64,000 nucleotides of DNA, taken from contig NZ_WNXQ01000013.1 in NCBI RefSeq assembly GCF_009789075.1, forward strand, positions 19,697 through 83,696. Reading direction: 5' to 3'. Position 1 is the stretch's first letter. Every line of letters starts with the position of its first letter. The position numbers and the translations under genes are program-made. Positions 1 to 9,464 of the stretch are shown here, in pieces. Source of the DNA: Pseudooceanicola pacificus. Its GTDB lineage: Bacteria; Pseudomonadota; Alphaproteobacteria; Rhodobacterales; Rhodobacteraceae. Below the pieces are notes generated by a model, which did no database searches, was not told the DNA's origin, and worked only from the letters and a program-made list of their open reading frames with translations.

Positions 1-399
1 CCCGTTGTAAAAGACATGTTCCGCCACGCCATCGCCATCGGCATCGAAGAGCGAGCCGACATGGCTGAGCGCGTCCCACTGGGTGGAATATTGCAGATGC
101 AGAATCGCCAGGTCGTCGCACAGGACGTCGGAGTGATCGCCGCCAAGCTCGACATCGAAATTGATCCCGTCGCTGCGCAGGGTCGGGCGCAGCACCGGCG
201 GCTTGCGGCGCGGGTTCAGATCGGAACCGCCGGGATAATCCAGCGGCAGCGACAGACAGAAGGCCAGGCCCTCGCGCGCCTCGGCCAGGCCCTCAAGCCG
301 TTTGTCCCGCGTGATCAGGTTCAGCCGGCCTAGCTGGTCGTCCTCGCCGAAATCGCCCCAGTTCGATCCCTCGGGGCGGTTCACCCATCGTTTTGCCAT
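1..399 (-). CDS. Cyclase-family metal-dependent hydrolase, C-terminus outside window
   Basis: Reading from the ATG at 397-399 down to base 1 gives 133 codons without a stop, so the 3' part is missing. The protein opens MAKRWVNRPEGSNWGDF and contains TQWDALSHVG followed by an aspartate-rich stretch. This is the form taken by the metal-binding His/Asp motif in one branch of the cyclase family (kynurenine formamidase-like, Pfam Cyclase). Family members hydrolyse amides or lactones with a divalent metal in the cytoplasm. The substrate here is unknown. It runs in the same direction as the FKBP gene upstream of it, separated by 69 bp, so the two may be co-transcribed. Family call is fairly sure; function is not. 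Confidence 0.72.
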   Translation of the reverse strand, partial: MAKRWVNRPEGSNWGDFGEDDQLGRLNLITRDKRLEGLAEAREGLAFCLSLPLDYPGGSDLNPRRKPPVLRPTLRSDGINFDVELGGDHSDVLCDDLAILHLQYSTQWDALSHVGSLFDADGDGVAEHVFYNG

Positions 400-468
400 G
401 ACCTCTCCTCCACTGTCCGGACGCCGGCACTCTGTGCGAGGGCGGCGTCCGGCGCAAGCGGAGCGGGA

Positions 469-897
469 TCAGGCGATCTCGACCAGCTCGATGGCAAAGG
501 TCAGGTCGCGGCCGGCCAGCGGGTGGTTGGCATCAAGGACAACCTCGCTCTCGCTCACCTCGGTCACGACCACGGGCACGGTCTGGCCCTGCGGGGTCTG
601 GACCTGCAGCTGCAGGCCCGGCTTGACCTCGATATTCTCGGGGATCTGGGCGCGGTCGACGCTCTGCACCGCCTCGGGCTGATGCTCGCCATAGGCCTCG
701 CCGCAGGGAATTTCGACGGTCTTGTTCTCACCGACCGCCATGCCCGGCAGCGCCTTGTCCAGCCCGGGGATGATCTGGCCCGAACCGACGGTGAATTCCA
801 GCGGATCGCGCCCTTCGGAACTGTCGAACGTGGTGCCGTCCGAAAGGGTGCCAGTGTAATGAATGCGAACCGTATCGCCCGGTTTCACCTGCGTCAT
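469..897 (-). CDS. FKBP-type peptidyl-prolyl cis-trans isomerase, SlyD-like
   Basis: A 142-residue protein starting MTQVKPGDTVRIHYTGTL. The N-terminal half has FKBP signature residues (IHYTGTLSDGTTFDSS, then GSGQIIPGLDKALPGM). The central insert (roughly residues 65-115) corresponds to the 'insert-in-flap' chaperone domain of SlyD-type enzymes. The His- and Cys-rich metal-binding tail of E. coli SlyD is absent. FKBPs catalyse proline isomerisation during protein folding, and SlyD-type members also act as chaperones in the cytosol. The reading frame is open upstream to 1080, but that extension is of low complexity, lacks FKBP features and overlaps the divergent haloacid dehalogenase gene, so the ATG at 895-897 was chosen. 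Confidence 0.9.
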   Translation of the reverse strand: MTQVKPGDTVRIHYTGTLSDGTTFDSSEGRDPLEFTVGSGQIIPGLDKALPGMAVGENKTVEIPCGEAYGEHQPEAVQSVDRAQIPENIEVKPGLQLQVQTPQGQTVPVVVTEVSESEVVLDANHPLAGRDLTFAIELVEIA

Positions 898-1064
898 ATG
901 TTGTCCTGTCTGTCTTGGATGGGTTTGGCGGGGCCGTCCGAAACGGGTGCCCGAAGCTCTCCCCCAACTTAGTCCGACCCGGCCGGCATTGCAAATTTTG
1001 AACCTTTCCCCCGCCTGCTGGGCGTGGCACGCTGCCACGGCAACGTTGGAAAAGAGGACATTCC

Positions 1065-1751
1065 ATGCCCGTGACGACATGCATCTTCGATGCCTACGGA
1101 ACCCTCTTCGACGTCAGCGCGGCCGCCCGAAACGCGGCGGCGGAACCCGGGGCGGGCAAGCTGGCCGACACCTGGCAGGCCCTGGCGGAATCGTGGCGGA
1201 TCAAGCAGTTGTCCTATTCCTGGCTGCGTGCCGTCACGGGGCAGCACGCGGATTTCTGGCAGCTGACACAGGATGCGCTCGACTGGTCGCTCGAGGCGCA
1301 CGGGCTGGATGGCGACGCGGCGCTGCGCGCCCGGCTGCTGGCGCTCTACCATGAACTGCAGGCCTATCCCGAGGTGCCCACGATGCTGGCCGCGCTCAAG
1401 GCGCGCGGGCTGGCGACGGCGATCCTGTCCAACGGCTCGCCCGGGATGCTGGAGGGCGCTGTGTCCTCTGCCGGGCTGGGTGCGGTGCTGGATGACTGCC
1501 TGTCGGTGGAAAGCGTCGGCATCTTCAAACCCGCCCGCGCGGTCTATGACCTGGTGGGCCAGCGCTTCGGCTGCGCGCCGTGCGAGGTGCTGTTTGTCTC
1601 GTCCAACGGCTGGGACGCGGCGGCGGCGGCCAGCTACGGGTTCACCACCGCCTGGGTGAACCGCAAGGGCGAACCGGTCGACCGCCTGCCCGGCCAGCCG
1701 CACCATGTGCTGACCGACCTGGCCCGCATCCCCGAACTGGAGGTCTTTTGA
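1065..1751 (+). CDS. Haloacid dehalogenase, type II (HAD superfamily)
   Basis: A 228-residue HAD protein. The nucleophile motif is FDAYGTLFD with Asp9 as predicted nucleophile, followed by LSNGSP (motif II), KPARAVYDL (motif III lysine) and SSNGWDAAAAASYGF (motif IV). This set is typical of (S)-2-haloacid dehalogenases, which hydrolyse short 2-haloacids to 2-hydroxyacids through an aspartyl ester. Length is normal for the family (about 220-240 residues). Its last codon overlaps the start of the following hydrolase gene (TGATG), so the genes are translationally coupled, and the operon continues into a serine/threonine dehydratase. Substrate is inferred from family only; phosphatase members of the superfamily carry different motifs. 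Confidence 0.86.
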   Translation: MPVTTCIFDAYGTLFDVSAAARNAAAEPGAGKLADTWQALAESWRIKQLSYSWLRAVTGQHADFWQLTQDALDWSLEAHGLDGDAALRARLLALYHELQAYPEVPTMLAALKARGLATAILSNGSPGMLEGAVSSAGLGAVLDDCLSVESVGIFKPARAVYDLVGQRFGCAPCEVLFVSSNGWDAAAAASYGFTTAWVNRKGEPVDRLPGQPHHVLTDLARIPELEVF

Positions 1752-2578
1752 TGCCGCATTTCGATGCCCCCGACGGGCTGTCGCTCTATTACGAGGTGGC
1801 CGGCGAGGGCCTGCCGCTGCTTTGCCTCTCGGGGCTGACCCGCAATGCGCGGGATTTCGATTTCGTCGCGCCGCATCTGCCGGGCGTGCGGATGATCCGG
1901 ATGGATTATCGCGGGCGCGGGCAGTCCGGCTGGGCCGATCCGGCGACCTACACGGTCCCGACCGAGGCCGGGGACGCGCTGGCGCTGCTTGACCACCTGG
2001 GGATCGCAAAGGCCGCGGTGCTGGGCACCTCGCGCGGGGGGGTCATCGCCATGCTGCTGGCCGCCATCGCCAAGGACCGTCTGCTGGGCGTCTGTCTGAA
2101 CGACATCGGCCCGGCGGTCGCCCCCGACGGGCTGCACGCGATCATGACCTATCTCGGCCGCAACCCGCCGCAGGCGACCTTTGACGAGGCTGCCGCCTTT
2201 CGCCAGGAGGCGCTGGCGGCCAGCTTCCCCGGTGTCCCGCTGGACCGCTGGCGGGTCGAGGTGACCCACACCAACGTGGAAACCCCCGAGGGGCTGAAGA
2301 TCAACTACGACCCGAAGCTGCGCGATGCCGTCGCCGCCGGGTTCGAGGACGCGCTGAATGCCGATGCCTGGCCGCTGTTCGATGCCATCGCCCCCCTGCC
2401 CTGCGCGGTGATCCACGGCGAGAATTCCGACCTGCTGTCCCGCGACACGGTCGAGCAGATGGCCCGCCGCAATCCCGACCTGATCGTTGCCCATGTGCCC
2501 GGCCGGGCGCATATCCCGTTTCTTGACGAACCCGAATCCCTGGCCGCCCTGACGGCCTGGCTGGAGCGCCTGCAATGA
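1751..2578 (+). CDS. Alpha/beta hydrolase
   Basis: A 275-residue alpha/beta hydrolase. The start is the ATG overlapping the stop of the upstream dehalogenase. Visible features are an oxyanion-loop region near SGLTRNARDFDF, the strand-turn DYRGRGQSG, the nucleophile elbow LGTSRGG (Ser94), and a C-terminal PGRAHIPFLDEPE with the catalytic His. Proteins of this type hydrolyse esters, lactones or C-C bonds; the sequence alone does not give the substrate. It sits between a haloacid dehalogenase and a threonine dehydratase, with 1-bp and 4-bp overlaps, suggesting one catabolic operon for a substituted carboxylic acid. No signal peptide, so probably cytosolic. Confidence 0.85.
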   Translation: MPHFDAPDGLSLYYEVAGEGLPLLCLSGLTRNARDFDFVAPHLPGVRMIRMDYRGRGQSGWADPATYTVPTEAGDALALLDHLGIAKAAVLGTSRGGVIAMLLAAIAKDRLLGVCLNDIGPAVAPDGLHAIMTYLGRNPPQATFDEAAAFRQEALAASFPGVPLDRWRVEVTHTNVETPEGLKINYDPKLRDAVAAGFEDALNADAWPLFDAIAPLPCAVIHGENSDLLSRDTVEQMARRNPDLIVAHVPGRAHIPFLDEPESLAALTAWLERLQ

Positions 2579-3570
2579 ACGTTCACGACACCCCGCCCGC
2601 CGCGTCCATCGCCGATGTCGAGGCCGCCGCGGCCCGGCTGGGCACACATATCCGCCGCACCCCGCTGCTGAGCTCGCCCTTCTTGGACGAGATCGCGGGC
2701 CGGCGTGTGCTGATCAAGGCGGAATGCCTGCAGCATACCGGCAGCTTCAAGGCGCGCGGCGCATGGTCCGCCATTTCGGCCCTGGATCCCGGCGTGCGCC
2801 AGAAGGGCGTGATCGCGTTTTCCTCGGGCAATCACGCGCAGGGCGTGGCCTGGGCGGCGGCGCAACATGGCGTGCCCTCGGTCATCATCATGCCCTCGGA
2901 CGCGCCCGCGCTGAAGATCGCCAATACCCGTGCCCTGGGGGCCGAGGTGGTGCTCTACGACCGCGCGAACGAGGACCGCGATGCCATCGGCGATGCGATG
3001 GCCGCCGAACGCGGGCTGACGCTGGTCAAACCCTTCGATGACGCCCGGGTGATCGCCGGACAGGGCACCACGGGGCTGGAGATCGCCGAACAGGCCGCCG
3101 CACTGGGCGTGACCGAGGCCGAAGTGCTGGTCTGCTGCGGTGGCGGCGGGCTGACCTCGGGCATTGCCGTGGCGCTGGCGGACCGCGCGCCCGGCATGCG
3201 CGTGCGCCCGGTGGAGCCGATGGGATTTGACGACGTGGCACGCTCGCTCGCCTCGGGCGGGATCGAGCGCAACGCCAGCCTTACCGGGTCGATCTGCGAT
3301 GCGATCATCACGCCCCAGCCGGGCAACCTGACCTATCCGCTGCTCTCCCGCCTCTGCGGCCCCGGGCTGACTGTGACGGACGACGAGGCGCTGCAGGCGA
3401 TGGCGCAGGCCTTCCTGCGGCTCAAGGTAGTGGCCGAACCGGGTGGCGCGGTCGCGCTGGCCGCCGCGCTCTACCGGGCCGAGGCGCTGGAAGGCGACAC
3501 CGTGATCGCCCTGATCTCGGGCGGGAACGTCGACCCGGCCATGTTCGCAAGGGCGCTGGCGATGCTGTAA
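2575..3570 (+). CDS. PLP-dependent threonine/serine dehydratase
   Basis: A 331-residue fold-type II PLP enzyme. The cofactor lysine is Lys59 in HTGSFKARGAW; the substrate-binding loop is SSGNHAQGVAWAA, and the phosphate-binding glycine loop is CCGGGGLTSG. It lacks the C-terminal ACT regulatory domain of biosynthetic IlvA, so it fits catabolic or racemase-like members that convert L-threonine or L-serine (or hydroxyaspartate) to 2-oxoacids plus ammonia. The ATG overlaps the preceding hydrolase stop by 4 bp (ATGA). Exact substrate (threonine, serine, 3-hydroxyaspartate) cannot be read from the sequence. It ends the first operon; the next 110 bp carry the pobA operator. Confidence 0.88.
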   Translation: MNVHDTPPAASIADVEAAAARLGTHIRRTPLLSSPFLDEIAGRRVLIKAECLQHTGSFKARGAWSAISALDPGVRQKGVIAFSSGNHAQGVAWAAAQHGVPSVIIMPSDAPALKIANTRALGAEVVLYDRANEDRDAIGDAMAAERGLTLVKPFDDARVIAGQGTTGLEIAEQAAALGVTEAEVLVCCGGGGLTSGIAVALADRAPGMRVRPVEPMGFDDVARSLASGGIERNASLTGSICDAIITPQPGNLTYPLLSRLCGPGLTVTDDEALQAMAQAFLRLKVVAEPGGAVALAAALYRAEALEGDTVIALISGGNVDPAMFARALAML

Positions 3571-3611
3571 CCGCCACGCCGATCACATATCTGCGACGTG
3601 ACCCGGCGGCG

Positions 3612-3646
3612 CACGGATATAGTTGACGTCGACAACTATATCCGTG
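3612..3646. promoter_or_regulatory. 35-bp operator upstream of pobA, with embedded promoter-like hexamers
   Basis: Two perfect 14-bp arms, CACGGATATAGTTG (3612-3625) and CAACTATATCCGTG (3633-3646), flank the 7-base spacer ACGTCGA. The site lies 34 bases upstream of the pobA start. A TTGACG hexamer (3623-3628) followed 18 bases later by TAAGGT (3647-3652) could be the promoter, in which case a bound dimer would cover the -35 region. The repeat is observed; its role as operator and the identity of the regulator are inferred. No pobR or pcaQ-type regulator gene is adjacent. Confidence 0.75.
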
Positions 3647-3662
3647 TAAGGTTCTTCCATAA

Positions 3663-4846
<1,184 letters not shown>

Positions 4847-4847
<1 letters not shown>

Positions 4848-5635
4848 TGCTGGTTGCCGACCTCGGAGACGTGAAGCTGCACTATACCGACGAGGGGGAC
4901 CCCTCGGGCCCGCCGATCGTCTTTTCCAACTCGCTCGGCACCGATCTGCGGCTGTGGGACAAGATCGTCCCCGCCTTGCCCGCCGGGCTGCGCATCATCC
5001 GGTACGACAAGCGCGGGCACGGCCTGTCGAGCTGCCCGCCCGCGCCCTATTCGATGGGCGCACTGGTCAACGATGTCGAACGGCTGATGGACCACCTCGG
5101 GGTCAGGGACGCGCTCTTTGTCGGGCTGTCGATTGGCGGGATGATCGCGCAGGGCCTGTCGGTCAAGCGGCCCGACCTGGTGCGGGCGGTCGTGATCTCG
5201 AACTCCGGCGCCAAGATCGGCACCAAGGAGATGTGGGACGAACGCATCGCGGCGGTCAAGGCCGGCGGGATCGAGTCGCTGGCCGATGCGGTGATGACCC
5301 GCTGGTTCGCCCCGGCCTTTCACCGGACCGACGAATTCACCGCCTGGCGCAACATGCTGACCCGCACCCCCGACGAAGGCTATGCCGGCTGTTCCGCCGC
5401 GATCTCGGGCACGGATTTCTACACCCCGACCGCCAGCCTGCGGATCCCCGCGCTTGGCATCGCGGGCAGCGAGGACGGGTCCACCCCGCCCGACCTGGTG
5501 CGCGAGACCATCGACCTGATCCCCGGCTCGCGCTTCGCGCTGATCCGCAAGGCGGGCCACCTGCCCTGCGTCGAACAGCCCGAGGAATACGCCAGGATCC
5601 TCAACGACTTCATCAAGGGAACGGGCCATGTCTGA
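4847..5635 (+). CDS. pcaD: 3-oxoadipate enol-lactonase
   Basis: A 262-residue alpha/beta hydrolase that opens beta-ketoadipate enol-lactone to beta-ketoadipate, the last ring-derived step of the protocatechuate branch. Visible motifs are SNSLGTDLRLWD (oxyanion region), YDKRGHGLSS, the nucleophile elbow VGLSIGGM (Ser95) and a C-terminal AGHLPCVEQPEEY with the catalytic His. It starts one base before the pobA stop is completed (TGATG) and overlaps pcaC by 8 bp. Here PcaD and PcaC are separate proteins, unlike the fused PcaL of some actinobacteria. Neighbours make the assignment specific within a broad fold. Confidence 0.94.
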
Positions 5636-6014
5636 CACCCCCGACCGCCGCGCCATCGGCGAAAAGACCCGCCGTTCGGTTCTGGGCGACGCCCATGTCG
5701 ACCGCTCGATGGTCGCGCGCAGCGATTTCGACGGCGCCTTTGTCGATCTGATCACCGAAAGCGCATGGGGCACGGTCTGGCCCTCGGACGCGATCAGCAA
5801 GCGCGAACGCTCGATGATCACCCTCGCCCTGCTGGCGGGCCTGGGCAATTTCGAGGAATTCCAGCTGCACCTGCGCGCCACGGTGAACACCGGCGCCACC
5901 CAGGACGACATCCGCGAGGTCCTGCACCACGTGGCGATCTATGCCGGGGTGCCGCGCGCCAATCACGCCTTCAAGCTGGCCAAGCAGATCTATGCCGAAC
6001 TGGAGAGCGAATGA
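5628..6014 (+). CDS. pcaC: 4-carboxymuconolactone decarboxylase
   Basis: A 128-residue protein of the carboxymuconolactone decarboxylase/AhpD-like fold, converting gamma-carboxymuconolactone to beta-ketoadipate enol-lactone. Characteristic segments are AWGTVWPSDAISKRERSMITLA, here lacking the CXXC redox pair of AhpD, and HLRATVNTGATQDDIREVLHHVAIYAG-type sequence with the conserved histidines. Length is standard for stand-alone PcaC. It overlaps pcaD by 8 bp and pcaH by 4 bp, so translation is probably coupled through the operon. Expected to be a cytosolic oligomer. Confidence 0.95.
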   Translation: MSDTPDRRAIGEKTRRSVLGDAHVDRSMVARSDFDGAFVDLITESAWGTVWPSDAISKRERSMITLALLAGLGNFEEFQLHLRATVNTGATQDDIREVLHHVAIYAGVPRANHAFKLAKQIYAELESE

Positions 6015-6739
6015 CCGACCTCGGCCCCCTCGTCCCGCGCAACCGCGCCGCGCATCCGCCGGCCTATGACCCCGATTACAAGACCAGCGTCACCCGGTCG
6101 CCGAACCTGCCGCTGCTGTCGATGGAATCCACCCCCTCCGAGGAACACGGCCCCCGCTTCGGCCACGGGCTGATCGGCGCGCTCGACAACAACCTGATCC
6201 TGAACTGGACCAAGGGCGCCGCGCCCGCCGTGGGCGAACGCATCCTGGTGCATGGCCGCGTGCTGGACGAATTCGCCCGCCCGGTGCCCCATACCCTGGT
6301 CGAGATCTGGCAGGCCAATGCGGGCGGGCGTTACCGCCATGTCAAGGACAGCTACTTTGCCCCGCTCGATGCCAATTTCGGCGGCTGCGGGCGCACCCTG
6401 ACGGATGAGGCCGGGTATTACGAATTCCTGACCATCCGCCCCGGCGCCTATCCCTGGCCCAACCGGGCGAACGACTGGCGGCCGATGCATATCCACTTCT
6501 CGATCTTCGGGCATTCCTTCGGGCAGCGCCTGATCTCGCAGATGTATTTCGAGGGCGATCCCCTGATCGCCCGCTGCCCGATCGCGGCCACGATCCGCGA
6601 CCGCAGCCAGCTGGACCGCCTCGTCGCGCCGCTGGACATGGCGAAATCGCGGCCGATGGACTTCCTGGCCTACAAGTTCGACATCGTGCTGCGCGGCCGC
6701 CGCCAGACGATGTTCGAGAACAAGCCCGAGGGGATGTGA
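6011..6739 (+). CDS. pcaH: Protocatechuate 3,4-dioxygenase, beta subunit
   Basis: A 242-residue intradiol dioxygenase subunit carrying the non-haem Fe(III) site that cleaves protocatechuate to 3-carboxy-cis,cis-muconate. The iron ligands are in place: Tyr108 (GGRYRH), Tyr147 (RPGAYPWP), His160 and His162 (RPMHIHF). These have the same numbers as in the Pseudomonas beta subunit. The ATG at 6011 overlaps the pcaC stop (ATGA); the frame is open farther upstream, but that part lies inside pcaC and resembles nothing. It pairs with PcaG encoded one base downstream to make the (alpha-beta) protomer. Confidence 0.97.
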   Translation: MTDLGPLVPRNRAAHPPAYDPDYKTSVTRSPNLPLLSMESTPSEEHGPRFGHGLIGALDNNLILNWTKGAAPAVGERILVHGRVLDEFARPVPHTLVEIWQANAGGRYRHVKDSYFAPLDANFGGCGRTLTDEAGYYEFLTIRPGAYPWPNRANDWRPMHIHFSIFGHSFGQRLISQMYFEGDPLIARCPIAATIRDRSQLDRLVAPLDMAKSRPMDFLAYKFDIVLRGRRQTMFENKPEGM

Positions 6740-6740
6740 C

Positions 6741-7340
6741 ATGGTGCAACCGCTGGACACCCTGACAGAAACCGCGTCGCAGACCGCCGGGCCCTATGTG
6801 CATATCGGCTGCATCCCCTCCTTCGCGGGGCTGGGCGGCATCTACCCCGAGGACCTTGGCCTGTCGCCTGTTTCGGACGGGGCCAAAGGCGAGGCGATCA
6901 CCATCACCGGGCAGGTCATCGACGGCACCGGCTGGGCGCTGCGCGACGCGATGATCGAAAGCTGGCAGCCGGATGCGGCGGGCCTGTTCCCCGGGCAGGC
7001 GGGCGCGGATCCGGCGGTCTCGGGCTTTGCCCGCTTCGCGGCGGATGGCGACAGCGGGTTCTGGACGCTGAAGACCGTGAAACCCGGCGCCGTACCCGCA
7101 CGGGGCGACGCGATGCAGGCGCCGCATGTCTCGCTCTGGATCACCGCGCGGGGGATCAACATCGGGTTGCAGACGCGGATCTACTTCGAGGACGAGGACA
7201 ATACCGCCGACCCGCTGCTGAAGCGGATCGAGCAGCGCCCCCGCGTCGACACGCTGATCGCAAAGCGGACCGGACCCGGGGAATACCGTTTCGACATCGT
7301 GCTGCAGGGCACGGGCGAAACGGTCTTTCTGGACATCTGA
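6741..7340 (+). CDS. pcaG: Protocatechuate 3,4-dioxygenase, alpha subunit
   Basis: A 199-residue intradiol dioxygenase-fold protein, the non-catalytic partner of PcaH. It begins with the alpha-subunit-type segment TASQTAGPYVHIG and contains a degenerate version of the catalytic core: HVSLWITARGINIGL where the beta subunit has its two His ligands, so the iron site is not preserved. This is normal for PcaG. It follows pcaH with a one-base gap and overlaps the next hydrolase gene by one base. Cytosolic; forms the large alpha-beta oligomer with PcaH. Confidence 0.96.
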   Translation: MVQPLDTLTETASQTAGPYVHIGCIPSFAGLGGIYPEDLGLSPVSDGAKGEAITITGQVIDGTGWALRDAMIESWQPDAAGLFPGQAGADPAVSGFARFAADGDSGFWTLKTVKPGAVPARGDAMQAPHVSLWITARGINIGLQTRIYFEDEDNTADPLLKRIEQRPRVDTLIAKRTGPGEYRFDIVLQGTGETVFLDI

Positions 7341-8044
7341 TGGCCCGCATCCTGCTGATCCACGGCGCCTGCCACGGGGCCTGGTGCTGGCGCGACGTGA
7401 TCCCCGCGCTGGAGGCCCTGGGGCACGAGGCCCTGGCGCTCGACATGCCCGGGCGCGCGGGCGACACCCGCGACGCCGCCACGCTGACGCTGGGCGATCA
7501 CGCGGCGGCGATCCTGAACGCGGCGGGCGACGGGGCGCTGCTGGTGGGCCATTCCGCCGGGGGGTTTTCGATCTCCGCCGCCGCCGAGGCCGCGCCGGAC
7601 AAGGTGCGGGGACTGGTCTATGTCGCAGCCCTGCTGCCGCAGGACGGCGACACGCTGGTGGGCAAGATGCGCGGGCTGGAACCGACGGACGCGCCCGCGC
7701 GCTTTGCCCGCGCGCTGGACGGCAACGGCTATATCTTCGACACCGCGGGCGCGGCGGATCTGCTCTACAATGGCGTGGCACCCGCGGATGCCGACTGGGC
7801 GCTGAGCATGGTCTGCCCGGAACCCAACGCCCCCCACCGCGAGGCGATCCGCCTCGGGACAGCCTTTGCCGCTGTGCCCAAGACCTATGTCCGCTGCACC
7901 GAAGACCGGATCATCCCCGCCAATGACCAGGCCCGCATGGCGCGGGCGGGTTGCGCGGCGCTGCACGACATCGCAACCGGGCATTCGCCCTTCCTTTCGA
8001 CACCCGCGCGGCTGGCCGGGCTGATCGCGGCGGCGGCGGCCTGA
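7340..8044 (+). CDS. Alpha/beta hydrolase inserted in the pca operon
   Basis: A 234-residue small alpha/beta hydrolase: LLIHGACHGAWCW at the N-terminus, nucleophile elbow VGHSAGG (Ser72), and a C-terminal GHSPFLSTP with the likely catalytic His. It most resembles the methylesterase/hydroxynitrile-lyase-like branch, which has a small cap and no signal peptide. It overlaps pcaG and pcaB by one base each, so it is an integral operon member. PcaD is already present 2.5 kb upstream, so this is not the expected enol-lactonase. An esterase releasing 4-hydroxybenzoate or protocatechuate from an ester is a plausible but unproven role. Confidence 0.84.
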   Translation: MARILLIHGACHGAWCWRDVIPALEALGHEALALDMPGRAGDTRDAATLTLGDHAAAILNAAGDGALLVGHSAGGFSISAAAEAAPDKVRGLVYVAALLPQDGDTLVGKMRGLEPTDAPARFARALDGNGYIFDTAGAADLLYNGVAPADADWALSMVCPEPNAPHREAIRLGTAFAAVPKTYVRCTEDRIIPANDQARMARAGCAALHDIATGHSPFLSTPARLAGLIAAAAA

Positions 8045-9366
8045 TGGCGGGCTCGGTCTTTGACAGCGGGCTTTACGGCAAGCTCTTCGGCGCGGGCGAG
8101 GCCGGGCGGCTGTTCACCGACAGCGCCGAGGTCAGGGCGATGCTGCTGGTCGAGGGCACGCTGGCCAAGGTGCAGGGCCGGATGGGGCTGATCCCCGAGA
8201 TCTCGGCCGCAGCCATCCACCGCGCAACGCTGGAAATCACGCTCGACCCCAGCGGGCTGGCCACGGCCACCGCGCAGAACGGCGTGCCGGTGCCCGGGCT
8301 GGTCGCAGCCTTCCGCAAGGAGATGCAGGCGCCGGAACATGCACAATATCTGCACTGGGGCGCGACCTCGCAGGATATCCACGACACCGGCCTGATGCTG
8401 CGCCTGCGGCAGCTTCTGGTGCTGCTGGAGCGCGACCTGCGCGCGCTGCTGTCCGACCTGGCCGCCCTGGCCGAGACCCATGCCGAACTGCCGATGCCGG
8501 GCCGGACCTATGGCCAGCACGCCACGGCGGTCAGCTTCGGCTCGGTCGTGGCGCATTGGGGCTGGCCCCTGGTCGAGCTGGTCGCCGAGCTGGAGGCGCT
8601 GCGGCGCAGCGCGCTCTGGGTCTCGCTCTCGGGGGCGGCGGGGACCGGGGCGGCCTTCGGGCCGCAGGCCGGGGCGCTGCGCGCGGCGCTGGCCGAAGGG
8701 CTTGGCCTTGGCGATCCGGGGCGCAGCTGGCACGCGGATCGCGGGCCGGTGCTGCGCATCGCCGGCTGGCTGGCCCGCGTCGCCACGGCGCTGGCCAAGA
8801 TGGGCGAGGATCTGGTGCTGCTGACCCAGTCGGGCATCGGCGAGCTGCGCCTTGGCACCTCTGGCGGCTCCTCGACCATGCCGCAGAAACAGAACCCGGT
8901 GGCCCCCTCGGTGCTGATCGCGCTGGCGCGTCAGGCGGTTGCGCTGAACGGGGCGCTGCTGTCGGCGGGCGCCCCCCGGCAGGAGCGCGACGGCGGGGCC
9001 TGGTTCACCGAATGGCTGAGCCTGCCGCAGCTGTGCCTCTGCGCGGCCTCGGCGGTGGAGACGGCCCGGGGCCTGCGGGTCGAGCCGGTGCCCGGGGCGA
9101 TGGCGGAGGCGCTGGAGCTCAATGGCGGGGTGATCCACGCCGAGGCGCTGAGTTTCCGCCTGGCCGAGCACATGGGCCGCCCCGAAGCGCAGGCCGCGGT
9201 CAAGGAGATCTGCAAACGGGTGGCCAAGGAAGGCCGGCCGCTGGCCGCGCTGGCGGGCGAGACCTGGCCGGAGGTGGAGCTGGGCGGTGTCTTCGACGCG
9301 CGCCAACAGCTGGGCGAGGCACCGGGCGAGGCGCGCGGATTCGCGCGGGCGGTCCGGGCGCTCTGA
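8044..9366 (+). CDS. pcaB: 3-carboxy-cis,cis-muconate cycloisomerase
   Basis: A 440-residue member of the fumarase/aspartase (class II lyase) superfamily. It cyclises 3-carboxy-cis,cis-muconate to gamma-carboxymuconolactone. The superfamily signature GGSSTMPQKQNPVAPS is intact, as are HWGATSQDIHDT (conserved His and Ser/Thr region) and the N-terminal substrate loop. The ATG at 8044 overlaps the preceding stop (TGATG). Length is close to other PcaB proteins (about 450). It is the last gene of the operon; about 445 non-coding bases follow. With PcaGH, PcaC and PcaD it completes the route to beta-ketoadipate; the PcaIJ and PcaF steps are not in the window. Confidence 0.95.
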   Translation: MAGSVFDSGLYGKLFGAGEAGRLFTDSAEVRAMLLVEGTLAKVQGRMGLIPEISAAAIHRATLEITLDPSGLATATAQNGVPVPGLVAAFRKEMQAPEHAQYLHWGATSQDIHDTGLMLRLRQLLVLLERDLRALLSDLAALAETHAELPMPGRTYGQHATAVSFGSVVAHWGWPLVELVAELEALRRSALWVSLSGAAGTGAAFGPQAGALRAALAEGLGLGDPGRSWHADRGPVLRIAGWLARVATALAKMGEDLVLLTQSGIGELRLGTSGGSSTMPQKQNPVAPSVLIALARQAVALNGALLSAGAPRQERDGGAWFTEWLSLPQLCLCAASAVETARGLRVEPVPGAMAEALELNGGVIHAEALSFRLAEHMGRPEAQAAVKEICKRVAKEGRPLAALAGETWPEVELGGVFDARQQLGEAPGEARGFARAVRAL

Positions 9367-9464
9367 TCGCCGGGCGGGGTCGCCCGCTGTCCTTTACGTG
9401 GGGCAGGCGACATCGGCGAGGTCCGGCGCATTGGTCTGGCCCTGGCGCGGGGTGCGGGTGCGGA

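Noticed and set aside
469..1080. A 203-residue version of the FKBP gene with a longer N-terminus
   Set aside because: The extension has no homology, overlaps the divergent dehalogenase start and lacks a ribosome site; the ATG at 897 gives a standard FKBP start.
3612..3646. Assigning the pobA operator to the GntR protein encoded at 27323
   Set aside because: The GntR gene has its own distinct palindrome (28024-28045) that shares no clear half-site with the pobA repeat.
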